Under the pieces are notes generated by a model. The model was not told the origin of the DNA. It worked only from the letters and a program-made list of their open reading frames with translations, and did no database searches. Positions 34,419 to 47,300 of a DNA stretch of 64,000 bases are shown here, piece after piece. Position numbers and translations under genes: made by a program. The first letter of the stretch is position 1. The number at the start of each line of letters is the position of its first letter. Origin of the DNA: Anaeramoeba flamelloides (Eukaryota > Metamonada > Anaeramoebidae); NCBI GenBank assembly GCA_027625915.1, contig JANTQA010000008.1, positions 3,923,001-3,987,000 on the forward strand, in the 5' to 3' direction.

Positions 34419-37400
34419 TTAATTATCATTTTTATCATGATCATTTTTTTTCATTTCCAATTTATCGATTTTATTTTGTATTGAATTTTTTTCTTTGGTG
34501 AATTGATCTCTTTTTCTCAATAATTGATTTTCTTTTTCCTTAAGAAACCCGATTTTTCTATCTAATTGTTTGACTTGTATTTTCAGATCTTTTTCTAATT
34601 GTTTACTTTCTAATAAACTTTGTTGGATTTGTTGATTTAATTTTAACAGATGCAGATCGGAAAATGTTTCTTTTTTTGTAAGTCTTCTTAGCATTTTTTC
34701 TTGTTTTTTAATTTCATTTTTTGTATTATATTTTAAGTTCACTTGAACTTTCTGTTGTTGCATTTTTAAGTAAGAATAATATAAGCCAACAAAGCCGATT
34801 ATCGCGCCCACTGGCCAAAGAATTAAGAAGATTGCGGTATTTAAATATGACAGTGCCAAGGTAATGGCGCCAATGATCATTATATACAATCCGATTTGAG
34901 CCTTATCTTCAGCAGCAAACTTTCCCTCGTTTAAGGTCACATCAACTTGGTATGGTTTTAAATAGATCATTAATACTAAGGCAATGATAAATAAAACGAG
35001 TAAGAAATAATTTCTTTGTCTAATTCCATCGTCATCATTTGCAAAGAGAATTGCAGAGAGCGCTAATAAAAATTTGATAAAGATTTCAAACATTTCAAAC
35101 CAATACCGATTTGATTTATAGTTTAAAAAAATCCAACCAACCCTATTGGACCAGAATTTATTAAAATCTGTCCTTTTAGCTTTGATTAAAATGATAATAA
35201 AAAACAAGGGTATCCCAACGATATAGATAATAATGGATAAAACAAATACAGGCAAATATTTTTTATATGTGCTATCAGAGGTTGAAATTGAAGGGTCCAC
35301 TGATAGTACAGTTTTATTGGTAATGGGGTCCTTAGAATAATTAAACGGTTGGAAGGAGATATTTGACATTGGGATGAAAAAATATTTTAAGGATAAACTT
35401 AATAACCTCGAAAAAAATATTTCTAATTCCACTTTTTGCACAGAGGAGTCTTTTTTGTCTAAATATAATTTAAACCCAAAATAAAAAAGTAATAATATGG
35501 CTAAAATAATTATTGGGATAAAAAATTGGAAGAGCCATTTATTATACCAATCCATTTCTGAAAAGCAATCTGGGTTGGCAATGGTGCCCAAATCTAAAAC
35601 AAAGATCGAACCCCATTTGGAAATTGTGCTTTTGATTGTCAAAGGCCAAGACAATTTTAAAGTGAATAGGGATGTCGTTAATTGAAGAAAGGTAATGATT
35701 ATTCTAAACATTGGGAAAGGATCTTCCAAAATCATTCTTTGGACTCTTTTTTTGAAAACAAATAGTAGAATAGATACAAGTAAAATTACAATCACCAGTA
35801 TAATGTATTGCAAATTACTTGGGCATTTTTGGCAAGATTGATTTAATTCAAAATACCCATTGAAGCATATTTCACAGAGGGTATCTGGGTTTCGACCAGA
35901 TGAGCATTTGTCCCCACCTAGGCAATATTCTGGGTGAACACATTTTTTGCAGCTTGTTTCCCCAGTCCCATTATTGAAGGTCCCGCTTTCGCATTTAGTG
36001 CATTCGGGGCTACCTTCCACCTCTGCATATGTCCCACTTCCACATTTGACACAACTTTGAAAGTTATGTGCAGATTCTGACCCCTCGGGGCAAAGCTTAC
36101 ATTCCACCATCGCTTCTTCGTCGGTATAGCTTCCCAATTCACATGTTTGGCACCCCTTTTCTGTGCCTGCTTGATCTAAAAAGGTCCCCTTGGAGCATGG
36201 GATACAAACAGCATCTGAAATACCCCCTTCCGTGTCAGACCAATACCCATCTTTGCAGGGTATACATTCATCAGCAGATTTTAGTCCAGCGCGATTACCA
36301 TAAGTTCCCATTGGGCAGGGTGTGCATTCATCTCTCGAAGATATTTCTTTTTTATTACTATATGTACCCTGGGGACAATTTTCGCATATAGTAAACCTGT
36401 CATTTGAATAAGTACCCTCCCCACAAATTGTGCAGCTTGTGCTATTCTTTTCGGTAGCAACTGTACCCCCTTCACAAGAATTACATTTAGTTGCGCCTTC
36501 TTCATCCTGATAAAATCCCTTTTCACATTGCCTACATTCATTAGATCTGACGTTTGGTTGATATGTTCCCGGTTTGCAGGGTTTACAGCTTGTGCTTCCC
36601 CTTTTGTCTGAAAATGTTCCTGGGCTGCAATATTCACATTTTGTTTCACCCGTTAATTCCTGATAAGTGCCGATTTCACACACCTTACAACCGGTTGATT
36701 GTTCACTGTTTGTGTACGTACCGGCTTCGCATTTATTACATTCATCCTCACCGGTGACGTTACCATAATAACCCAGTGCACATTCACGACAAGTTGTTTG
36801 GCCGGATATGTTCTGATAATACCCTGCTTCACAAATACTGCATTCTGATAATTTTACCTCATCTGAATATGTGCCTGGGTTGCAATCAAAGCACTCCGTC
36901 AATTTAGTCTCATTTCCAAATGTACCCTCTTCACATTCATCACAGACAGTCCACCCCATTCTCTTTTGAAATGTGCCATATCCACATGGTTTACATTCAA
37001 TTGCACCTTCTTCATCTTGGTAAGTTCCTGGTAGACATTTTTTACATTCATTCTTGATATAAATTTCATCATTATATGTACCGTTTGAACATGGGACACA
37101 ACCTTCGTGGGTTGTGGCATTGCCTTCTCCACAATCCCATTTAAAAGAAATTATTTGGCCATCATGATCACCTTTTAAGTTTTATGGTTTTGTATATCAA
37201 TAATTAAATAAAAAAAATTGAAATTTAATAAAAATAATCAATAAAAAAAAAGGTATTAAAATTATTGAAATATTAATAATATTTTTATAAAAATGTAATT
37301 ACAAGAGGTAAAATATTTTTAATAATATAATAAGTAGTGTATTTTTTTTTTTTTTTATTTTTTTTTAAAGAATAAAAAAAAAATACAATTATTCATTAAA

Positions 37401-40400
37401 AGTATTGAAAAAAATTTTTTTCTTTAAAAATCTTAAAAAAATGAATTTTTTGTAAGATACTAATATAAGTATCTCCTAAGTCTGACATTAAAAAAAAACT
37501 ACAAAAGGTATTTAAGGGGCTAGTCTTCTACGACAACAAGACAAAATTTTAAAATATGTTATTGGTGGTGTTCGCTACTTACAAATTTTGTAGATCCCAA
37601 GTGTCAAAAAATTCTGATCAACTACGAAAACCATAAAAGAAAATTAGTTTCGTGAGATCAATTTTTTTTTTCCATTTTTTCTGAAAAAGAAAACTATTAA
37701 ATTCTTTTTTTTTCTCACAATTTATCTAGTTTTTACACCGTTTATTGTAATTTTGATCACCATTATACTCTAACATTTCTTTGTTACCAGTAATATTAAT
37801 ATAAAGATTTTTTTTTTTTTTTTTTTTTGAGATAAAACTTTTGGTTAATCAAAAAATTGATATATTCAACTGATTAAAAAATAATTGTATTTTTTTTAGA
37901 AGAGTAGTTATAATAATCAAAGTTTTAAAGTCATGTAAAAATTTTACTCTGAAATTTTGTTTTTGTATTAAGACAAAATTCGATTTTTCGAAATAAAATT
38001 TTCTTGAAGATATTTGGGAATTAGTTAATTTTATCCTCAAAATTCAAAATCAATTTTTTGTCGCCAAAAATGATTTGAATTGTTATAAGGATTCTTGTGA
38101 ATAAGACCAAACAATTTGTTTAAAAAATTTTTCAAAATTTTGAATTTTTTTACAATTTTTTTTCATTTTTTGAAAATCAGAAAACAACTTTTTCAAAACC
38201 TTAAAGAAAAAATTTTTTTTGCATAATAGATCTCAATTTAATTGATAAACTGTATTTAATCTTCTACCGAATATTCATTTATTGAATCACCTATACTACA
38301 TTTAGCTTTATTGGCTGGGATTTGAATTGAAATATTAATCAAAGAAAAAGAAAGCAGATAAAAAATTTGCTTTCAAAATCAATACTTTCCAACATAAAAC
38401 CAAAAATATGTTTTCCCATTTTCAAGAATTAACTTAATTGTTAAACAAAATAATAGGTTACTTTTTTTTGTTTTATATTGGAAAGATGCTAAATTTTGAA
38501 TTTCAAAAAAGAGACTCAAATCAATAAATTGTTTAAATGAGGCTAACTCATCCATTTCATAAGTCGAAACACAAATTACAAAAAAAAAATTTTTTTAGAT
38601 CTTGACAAGATTTCATTTTATTTTCAAAAATGACTACTCCCTTAATTAATCTTATCCATTTTTGCAAAAATCAAAAAAATATTACAAATGAAAATTTATC
38701 TTAAAGCTTGAGACAATTGTAATTGTTTAAGATCTAGAATAATTTTTTCACAAAAGGACAAAGTTTTCTCAAACTCATAAATCGCATATCCCTTAGAACC
38801 CCCAAACAACTCTAATTGTCTTTGAAATAAAATTTGTAATTTGGATTGTTATGAAAAGATTCTAAGATATAAAATTTATAAATAATTATCTTAAAAAGAA
38901 AATTATATAATTAAAAATTGAATAGATGTATATGATAAAAAAAAAAGGTTTGTAAAAAAATTTTTTAGCATTTGAAAAATTACTAGAGGTTCTTTGAGAT
39001 TCCAATATTTTTCAATTGAAATTTTGTCAAAAAAAAATAATAATTTTTTCGAATAAAAACTTTGTATAAACATCAAAAAATCCTTAGTTTTAAAGATTAA
39101 AACACATCATTCTTTTACTGAAAAATTTTTTTGATGCACTTTGCAACCCAACATGACATAAAATACTTTAATAAATAATTTATTCATTCTATAAAAGATA
39201 TTGTGACATCACATAGAAAAATTGTTTTATTTGTTGATTATCATTCAATAACAATATATATATATGGTTAAAAATAATTGATAAAAAAAAAATTTAAATT
39301 AAATTTTAATAAAAAAATATCAAATTTTTTTCATTAATAAATTTGGTAGTTTTTTCAACAAATATATTTTTTTAATTTAAATTATTTGGCCAATCATTTC
39401 GAGTCAGATTAATATTTGATTTTTTTTTTAATATTAAATATTTTTTAATATCTGACTTTTTAAAATCTAGACATATAATAAACAATATTATTCAAGAAGA
39501 GAGCTTTGATCAAAAATTATTTTTAAAGATCTGAATTAATTTAGATTTCCAAATTCAATTTTCACAAAGATTTTTTTTCAAATTTCAACCAGCAATAAAA
39601 TTCAAAAAAAAAAAAAAAAATATTTTTTTTTTTTTGGTTATGGAAATCATTTTACACATGTACAAAAAGTGATGTATTAATATTTTAAGTTTTTTTACTA
39701 AATTTGTGATTTATATTTTTTAAATTTGGAGCCGATTACTTTATTCATTCAAAAAACTTTTATTGATTTAGTTCAAATGTAATAAATGAAATTATTATAC
39801 AATTTTTTTTTATTTATTTCATAAATTATTTTATATTGATTGAATTGATGTTTTCGGAAATTCCACTTAGTAAACTTTTAATTCTGGTCTAAAGCAAATG
39901 GATTTCACTTTTCTCTTCATTCAATATTTATTGAACTTTTGTCTAAAAAAAAATGAAAAATTCTCAGTAATGTCCTTTTTAAATTTATTCTATTTATCTA
40001 TCATATAATTAACAAAATAATTTAATGGTTATTATTAACAAACCAATGTAATGAGTTTTGAAATTAATATAATAATAATAAAATTTCTCATTGGAAAAAA
40101 ATATCAAAAAAAAAATCTTTTAAAAAAATCTTTTAAGGGACTAGTCTCTATTAAATTTTTTTACCTAAATTTACTAGAGATTGAGAAAATTTTTTACCAA
40201 TTACTTAGATTTGAAAGGATCTGTTTATTTTCATATTAAACTTATTTCTAGATAAGGAATCCTTATTAAAAACTTGGTCAAAAAAAAAAAATAATATAGA
40301 CTAGTCCCTTAAAAAAATTGCAAAAATGAATAATTATTTTTTTTATTTCAATATCGAAAAAAAAATAATATAATTTATTTGTCTGTTAACAAATTTAACT

Positions 40401-43400
40401 TTTCTGTTTATTACTAAAATCCGGATTAAAGATAAATAGTAAAATAAATTTATTAACAAATTACTATTATTTAAAATCTTTTATTTTAAACTTGAAAAAT
40501 TTTAGGTTAATCTGGGTTGTCAAGATATTAGCTTCTACCAAGGAGAAGCCTAAGATTTGTATAAAATTAAAATATGTTGTTATTGAGTGTAAATCGCATT
40601 AGTGCACTAAAGTTCAAATGCTTCTATAAAAATTCGATTAGTCAAATAGTACTATTTGTTGATTTTTTCAATTAAAAAAGATACTAGGTAGTAGTAAACA
40701 TTCTCAACAATTTTAGAAAAAACTCTTGTATTTCAAGACAAATTTAAAGATTGAATCATCAATATGAAGACTCCAAAGTTGTAAAATATCTTTCTTAAAA
40801 TTTTCACGAAATTTAGATTAGTGGCTGTAATTGAATTTTATAATGACTATTAATTAATTAACAAATAGATTCTTTTGAAAAGCAATTTTGCACATATTGG
40901 AAATAAATTGATGACCACAATTAACTTTATAACAAGGGAACTTAAACTAATCGGTCTTGGGGTTTTTATATTGATGATTATTGAGTAAATCTTTGATAAT
41001 TAAAAAAATTGAAAAAATAGTTACTTTTGGAGGTTATAAATATTGAATTATTAAATACTGGAATTTCTATTATTTTGAGTTTCTATTTTTTGATTTGGTA
41101 AAGGGATTAAAAAAAAAATTTCTAAAATAAAAATTTTTAATAGTGATCATTAGTAAAAAAGCTAATAATTTCTTGTTCAATAATATTTAGTATGGATTTT
41201 TTTGAGTCATAGAAACTATTAAAGGCATGTGAACAATGCACCAATGATATTATTTACACACAATTATAACATACTTTGGTTATAGAGAAATATATGGTGG
41301 GCTAATACATTATAGAAAAATTTTCAGAAAAAAAAAAAAAAAAGAAAGAAAAGTTGATAAAGAATAATCATATTAATTACCTTGTTGCATATCTTGCCAA
41401 GCATTCTGAGTTGTATAAGTTAAAAAATTACTATTGCTGTATCCAGAAAAAAAAAGAGTATAAATATTTTTATTGTTAAATGAAGTTTTCGGGGAGAGTA
41501 AAGTGGGAACAGAGATTGTTAAGAAAGTTTCATTAAAATCATTATTAAAAGTTTGGATTGCGCTGTTGTCTCCATAAATATAATCGTATTGTGTTTCTAA
41601 AGGACGGTAATCTTGAGTATATATAAGAATTTGATCTTGATCGTCAAGATCAATTGATGCGATAAGGCAATTATTATCATTCTCGTTATTGTAATAATAC
41701 GAAGCATAGAGGCAATCTTTTTCTTTAAATTTCATAATGGCACCATTTTCAGTTGAAACGGGGCTTTTAAGTGGAAATAGAGCTCCTTCTGATGTTACTA
41801 AATCACTTGATGTAGCCGATCCTACAATCCAAATGTTACCTTCAGAATCGAATTTCATATCTTTAAAAGTTTCATCTCCATTAGTACCACCATAAAAGCA
41901 TACATAATCTATTGACAGATCGTCTTTATTGAATCTTCCATACAGGAAATATTTATTAGCAGCGGGGTTTGCTGATCTTTGGTAAGTACAATTTTCGTGC
42001 TGTTTCAATTTTTCTTCTTGTCCCTGTATGTATCCTCCGAAATATAAATAATTATCAAGGAAATGAATTCGAGTGACACTCATTTGGTCTGGATCATTTT
42101 CGTCTTCCCCAGCTTCAAAACATTTGCAATAAGATAAATTAGAAAGTTGACTGTCCATGATCCCATAAAAATTATTGTTTGTACTTACAAGACAGTTTAT
42201 TGTTTCACCATTTTGATCATCTGTTGGGAACTTATCTGAATCCCCTCCTCCTAGAAAATATAATATTGATTCGTCTGATGATAAAGCTAAATTAGTTATC
42301 TGATCGAAGCCCTCCCCACACATTACTGTTGAATTAACTAAATCTCCGTCTTTACTGAGTTTTGTGATAAATGGAGTGCCCTGATTGTTCTTCACACAGC
42401 CCGTCCGATAAGCGCCCTCTGTTGTTGGAAAAATAGAAGTGGTTTCATTTGCGTCGTAATAATCTGTATAACCACCCAAATAAATATCATCTTTTGAGTC
42501 AATAATAACTGTAATTGCCCTGTCATCAATTACAGACGATAGATAACCACTCCAAATTAAATCACAGTCAGGAGATAATTTGAAAACTAGTACATCCCTG
42601 TAAGCTCCTTCATGTCCTTCGATGTAAACTAAATCCCCATCGGCAGGAAAATTTCTCGACATAGTGGCACCTATAGATTTATTATTTTAATTCAAAAATT
42701 AATGAGGAAAGAAAAAGTAAAGAAAAAATTCAATAGTTTTTTATCTTAATAATCAAAATTATAGATACACTGTGGCCAATACCAGTGGCGAGAAACAAAA
42801 GCATTAAAATTTCCAGCATTTAGAAGATTGAAAAAAGTTTAATTAATTGAATTTAGGGGATCAGTCTTTGATGACAACAGGAGAAAATTTTAAAATATGT
42901 TATTTGTGATATTCTCTACTTACAAATTTTGTATATGCCAAGTGTCAAAAAATTCTGATCGAGAAAGAAACCTCAGAAAAGTAAAATTAGTTTTGAAATG
43001 AGATCAATTTTTTTTTCCATTTTTTATGAAAAGGAAAACAATTAAATTCATTTGATTACTCACATTATAACAAAGTTTTTACCTTGTTTATTTCCCATTT
43101 TCATCATTATTACACAATACCAAGCCTTTGTTGACAGGAATATTAATAGAAAGATTTTTTTTTCTTTTTTGAGATAAATCTCTTGGTTAACCAAATAATT
43201 GATTTATTCAACTGATTGAAAAACATTTATATTGATTTCAGAAGGGTAGTTATAACTATTAAAGTTTTAAAGTCATTTACAAATTTTGAAAAAAGATTGT
43301 CTTTTTTTTTTTTTAAAGATGAAATTTGATTTTTCAAAATAAAATTTTCTTAAAGATATTTGGGAATTTTGTAATTTTATCCTCAAAATTCAAACTGGTT

Positions 43401-46400
43401 TTTTTTATTCCTAAAAATGATTTAAATTGTTATCACAATTCTTAAGAATAAGAACAAACAATTTGTTTAAAAAATTTAAAGTTTAAAAATTTTTTTTGAA
43501 ATTTTTTTTCATTTTTTTGAAAACGAGAAAATGACTTTTTACAAAATTTTAAAGAATAAAAAAAATTTTGCATAATATGCCTCAATTTAATTTGTAAAAC
43601 TTTTGTTAAGATTCTATCAAATTTTCATTGATTGAATCATCTATACATCAAGTAATTTTATTTGCTGGGATTTGAATTCAAATATTAATAATGAAAAATA
43701 ATAATAAAATAAAAAATTTTTGTTTCAAAATCAATACTTTCCAACATATAATGAAAAATATGTTTTCGAATTTTCAAGAATTAACTTAATTGTGAATAAA
43801 AATAACCAGTTGCTTCTTTTTCGTTTTATATTGGAAATATGTGAATTGGTATAAATGAAAATGACATCAAAATTTTTAATATCGTCATAACCCTAATAAA
43901 AAAACTTTTTTATAACATCTGTATAACACATTTAGAACACCTTTACAACGGGTGTATAACATGTTATAAAAAAAATTTTTTATTAGTACAATTGCCAAAA
44001 AAACGCCTGTTCAGAGCATAAAACACATGTTTCAAATAAAACTTGCTTGTTTTTTTTTGTGTGTGTGTTGTTACAAATAGAACATCTAAGTCAGTATTGT
44101 ATAGTATACCTAAAGAAAAATCAATTTTGAAGGTTAACGCATTGACTTATTTCGTAAACTTTTAAATTATGAATTGAATTTGATCAAGAAATTTTTCCTA
44201 TTTTTTATCGAAATTTATTTAAATTATTGTTTTATTGTGAAAATTGTCTCAAAAAATTGAATCTATTGTTTGAGAAAAATTTCACATTTGACTGTCAAAT
44301 CTAAAACCCGCAAATTTTCAAAAACCCGGTAATTCCATTTTTTTGATCAATTGAAAATATTAGTAAAAAGTCAAAAATCTACTCCCATTTTACTGACAAA
44401 TAATCCAATTACCCAGCAACTTATAACCGTTCCAATCGGTGTATTGGTTAAATATTCTGAATCCATCATTTTTAACTCTTTGGTGAATTCAGAAATCAAA
44501 AAAATCCAAGATTTGTAAAATTAATTGAGAACATGACTGAAAATTGAAAATCAAATTTATTGCGATTTTCCCTTTAGATAAATTCTAAATTTATTAGAAA
44601 TCATCTATATAAGAATTATTTTTTTTTTTAAATGTATAAATAAGAGTTTTATTTACTTTATATCTTTCTTTTAATTATTTTTTCAAAATTTTATTTTTCT
44701 ATTGGGAACCTTAGAGGATTTATTTTTTTACAAAATTTGTTTCTGAATTTCATGAAAATTCGTAATAATCAAACACCTCTCTCAAATTCAAATTCTTTCA
44801 AATACTTCAAAATGAGGAAAATGATTATTATTTTAAAATTTAAAATCAAGAGTAGATTTTCAATTTTCAGTCATGTTCTCAATTAATTTTACAAATTTTG
44901 GATTTTTTTGATTTCTGAATTCACCAAAGAGTTAAAAATGATGGATTCAGAATATTTAACCAATACACCGATTGGAACGGTTATAAGTTGCTGGGTAATT
45001 GGATTATTTGTCAGTAAAATGGGAGTAGATTTTTGACTTTTTACTAATATTTTCAATTGATCAAAAAAATGGAATTACCGGGTTTTTGAAAATTTACGGG
45101 TTTTAGGTTTGACTGTGATCATTCATTTTAAAAATTTTTCTTTTCCTATTGTAGAACTTAATGAAATCAATATCATATTTAGTCGTTGTGCTTTATCTAT
45201 TTCTTTGATAAATTGGTCAATAACTCTTCTTGGAAACAGAAACACGCTTTTCTAGTTGTATCGCGTGTTCTCCAAGTCTGGCACGTGTTATTTTAACAGT
45301 ACCATTTTGAAAATTATGTTCAGAAAGTATAATTAGCAAATTTAATAACTTGTTTTTAAAAAGAAAAGAGTACTTTAAGTTTAAAAAATCCATATTTTTT
45401 CAAGATTTGGTATCAATATTTCAAAATAGATATATTTTTAAACAAATTACAAAGAATTAAAGAATGATCTGTGAAACGGGTATTCCTTACTAATTTTAAT
45501 TGGTATATTCACTATTATCTTAAATAATCTCTAAAACAATTCAAAGTTTTTGAAAATCTGAAAACCATTCTGGAAAAAAATTGTCAAATCAATTTTAATT
45601 TTAAAATAGAAGCGAAAAGGAAAATTTTTCAATAAGTTTTACTTATTGTTTGATGTACGATAAAGATACCTGAAACTGAAATTCCCGGAATAAATAATAC
45701 CGATTGTTAAAATCTTAATTCCATTTTACATGAATAGTGAAATCAGTTCAATAAAAAATCCAAAAAATTAATTTTACTAATATTCACAATTAAAACTCGT
45801 GAACCAAAAATTGAGCATGCTTAATTTTTGGTTTAATTTGATGTTTTGGATTCTATGTTAATTTCAATAATCAATCTAATTTATGAGCTTGATTTTCAGT
45901 TTTGAAATGAAGGAAAAAATAATTAAAAGAATTTTTGAAACTGAGAACTTTTTCTTTCAATTAGACAATTGTTTTCCATTTAAGGGACTAATCTCTATTA
46001 AATTTTTTTTACCTAAATTTATTACAGATTGCGAAAATTTTTTACCTATTACTTAGATTTGAAAACCCCTGTTTATTTTCAATATTAAACATATTTCTAG
46101 ATAAGGAATCCTTATTAAGAAATTGGTCTTTAAAAAAAAATAATAGAGACTAAACCCTGAAGAAATATTTCCAGGAATGGTTTCTAGTTTTATCAAGATA
46201 AAAAATTTTTTTTGTCTCAAAATATTAAAAATAGATGTCTGTAGCATTAAGAGTGAAAGAAAAAGAAATAGGAATAGTGGGTATTTAGATCTTACCAACT
46301 CCAATAAAATTGCCTTCAGAATCAATTTTGAAATCTTGTATTTCATCGGTGTGGTCACCAGCAAAGAAAGTGGAATAAGTAGGATCAATTATTAAGTGCT

Positions 46401-47300
46401 CTTCTTGCTGTAATTTGTGATCGTTTATTTGGAAGGTAACTGTTTTGGTTGATTTATCTAAATTAAATTTTCCATTTAATTGGATATTATTTTGGAAGAA
46501 TAATAAGCCTGATTCCTCAAGTATGATTTCGTTTGTCAGTTTTGAAACAAATTGTAAATTTCCGATTCCTGGGGATAGCCGCATTTCTAAGTCTTCACTT
46601 GTTTGGAATTGCCATTTGATTTTTGAGATTGCCTTTGCTTGGCTGAGATGAAAAGAAGATTTTATCTTGTCCTGATACCGAAAATCTTTGTTTGCTGTTC
46701 TTGTTGTTTCAAAAACAAGATCAACACCCTCAAAGATGCTGGAGTATTTGACACCCTCGTAATTGCTTAGATCTGTTTTCCATTTCGCTTTGAAGCCACC
46801 ACGATAATAATGTGTTTTGGACTGTGTTTCCTTCAAAGCGTGAAGGTCGCTCAAGTTTGCATTTAAGATTCTCATGTGGATGGTGTGTTTGCCCATGGAA
46901 TAAATTATTGACTGATTTGAAAAAAACCATGTCCCTTGGCCAAAGGTTTTGCCCAAGAATTTGATTCTTGGGTCGCTCACAATTTGGTTGTTTTGTACAA
47001 AAAAATTGGGAATTGTTCTTGGGTTGAAATGTTCATTATTTGGGGTGTGTCTATTGTGTTTAGAGAAAATAGTCAAATTTTGTGGGTTAGTAATGGAAAT
47101 ATGGTTGATTGATTTGTTATTTAAAAAAGGATCATCTCCTTTTGTTACCCAAATATCTGTTCTTTTTCTGGAAAGTTTTGTTCAAGAATTCCAGAGTACT
47201 CAATCAACTCTGTTTTTTGGTACTCACTCCTTCCGTTCACTTGGATTGATTTTAATAAAACAACAAAAAAAACTAAAAGATAAAAGGAAAATTTAGTCAT
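34419..47300 (-). CDS. Large cell-surface membrane protein: signal peptide, SBBP beta-propeller, GCC2/GCC3 cysteine repeats, multi-pass membrane domain, coiled coil
   Basis: Four exons: 47300-47228, 47156-46296, 42670-41381 and 37171-34419, with all introns GT-AG and phase 1, giving about 1658 residues. Exon 1 encodes a signal peptide (MTKFSFYLLVFFVVLLKS). Exon 2 contains IPNFFVQNNQIVSDPRIKFL, the usual opening of SBBP-repeat proteins. Exons 2-3 hold beta-propeller blades such as DSEGNFIGVG joined across the intron to ATMSRNFPADGD. Exon 4 has about 17 repeats of the form CxxCxxGTYxxxxGxxxCxxC (ephrin-receptor-like GCC2/GCC3), then about seven hydrophobic segments starting at NLQYIILVIVILLVSILLFV, and a Lys/Glu/Gln-rich coiled-coil tail. 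The design implies an extracellular adhesion or sensing head, a stalk, and a cytoplasmic helix. The ligand is unknown. Exon 1 and its 71-nt intron are the least certain part. Confidence 0.85.
37515..38645 (+). repeat. 1.1-kb dispersed repeat, complete copy
   Basis: Nearly collinear with 42853-43860: both start GGCTAGTCTTCTACGACAAC / GGATCAGTCTTTGATGACAA, share AAATTTTAAAATATGTTAT, AAGTGTCAAAAAATTCTGAT and TGTTTTATATTGGAAA, and show small indels. No coding capacity or terminal repeats were recognised, so the class is left open. It lies inside an intron. Confidence 0.7.
40133..40312. mobile_element. 180-bp MITE with TTAA ends, copy 3 (best preserved)
   Basis: The left end TTAAGGGACTAGTCTCTATT and the right end ATAGACTAGTCCCTTAA are near-perfect inverted repeats. 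The interior carries AGATAAGGAATCCTTATT. It lies inside the third intron of the surface-protein gene. Confidence 0.8.
40757..41200 (+). repeat. Dispersed repeat of about 440 bp, copy 2
   Basis: Second copy of the repeat at 18318-18760 (AAATATCTTTCTTAAA, TTAGTGGCTGTAATTGAA, ATATTGGAAATAAATTGATG). Located in the third intron of the surface-protein gene. Confidence 0.55.
42853..43860 (+). repeat. 1.1-kb dispersed repeat, second near-complete copy
   Basis: Direct repeat of 37515-38645, 5.3 kb away and separated from it by coding exon 3 of the surface-protein gene. Diverged by scattered substitutions and indels; its right end is shorter. Confidence 0.7.
43894..43990. mobile_element. Short palindromic MITE-like element
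   Basis: CTAATAAAAAAACTTTTTTA, then TAACATCTGTATAACAC, and the inverted GTGTATAACATGTTATAAAA with TTTTTTATTAG at the right end. About 97 bp, non-coding. It is the only copy seen in the window. Confidence 0.5.
44290..45117. mobile_element. Foldback transposon with 263-bp inverted arms (copy 1)
   Basis: The left arm 44290-44552 and right arm 44855-45117 are inverted copies differing at only a few positions. They start GTCAAAYCTAAAACCCGYAA and run through ATTACCCAGCAACTTATAAC and GAACATGACTGAAAATTG. The spacer is about 300 bp, AT-rich and non-coding. The near identity of the arms indicates recent mobility or ongoing arm homogenisation. Another member is at 57034-57860. The terminal GTCAAA word resembles Tc1/mariner MITE ends, but no transposase of this type was found. 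Confidence 0.8.
45980..46161. mobile_element. 180-bp MITE with TTAA ends, copy 4
   Basis: Left end TTAAGGGACTAATCTCTATT, right end AATAGAGACTAAACCCTGAA. The interior keeps AGATTTGAAAACCCCTGTTT and AGATAAGGAATCCTTATT. Located in the second intron of the surface-protein gene, 135 bases from the donor site. Confidence 0.75.
47157..47227 (-). other. Predicted first intron of the surface-protein gene (71 nt)
   Basis: Starts GTGAGTACC and ends AAGAACAG. Phase 1, like the two later introns. It is needed to carry the signal-peptide frame (ATG 47300) into the frame of exon 2, which has a stop just upstream of the acceptor. It is much shorter than the other introns, and an alternative explanation is a frame-altering indel. 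Confidence 0.5.

Larger units (their letters stand above)
37172..41380 (-). other. Third intron of the surface-protein gene (4209 nt)
   Basis: Donor CAACAAG|GTAATT at 41380, acceptor CTTAAAAG|GT ending at 37172, phase 1. The join reads MQQ-G-DHDGQIISFK. It is filled with a complete 1.1-kb repeat (37515-38645), a TTAA MITE (40133-40312) and a 440-bp repeat (40757-41200); the rest is AT-rich without features. Confidence 0.85.
42671..46295 (-). other. Second intron of the surface-protein gene (3625 nt)
   Basis: Donor GGAGTTG|GTAAGA at 46295, acceptor AATCTATAG|GT ending at 42671, phase 1. The join recreates a complete SBBP blade (GNFIGVG plus ATMSRNFPAD). It contains a 1.1-kb repeat (42853-43860), a small palindrome (43894-43990), an 828-bp foldback element (44290-45117) and a TTAA MITE (45980-46161). 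Confidence 0.9.

Noticed and set aside
36068-37132. Several frames on both strands within the cysteine-repeat exon
   Set aside because: The periodic Cys codons create regular open frames on both strands; the exon frame carries all the CxxC repeats.
37515-43860. Idea that the two 1.1-kb direct repeats are the two LTRs of one element
   Set aside because: The sequence between them includes a spliced host exon and other repeats, no retroelement proteins, and a third partial copy stands alone; left as a dispersed repeat of unknown class.
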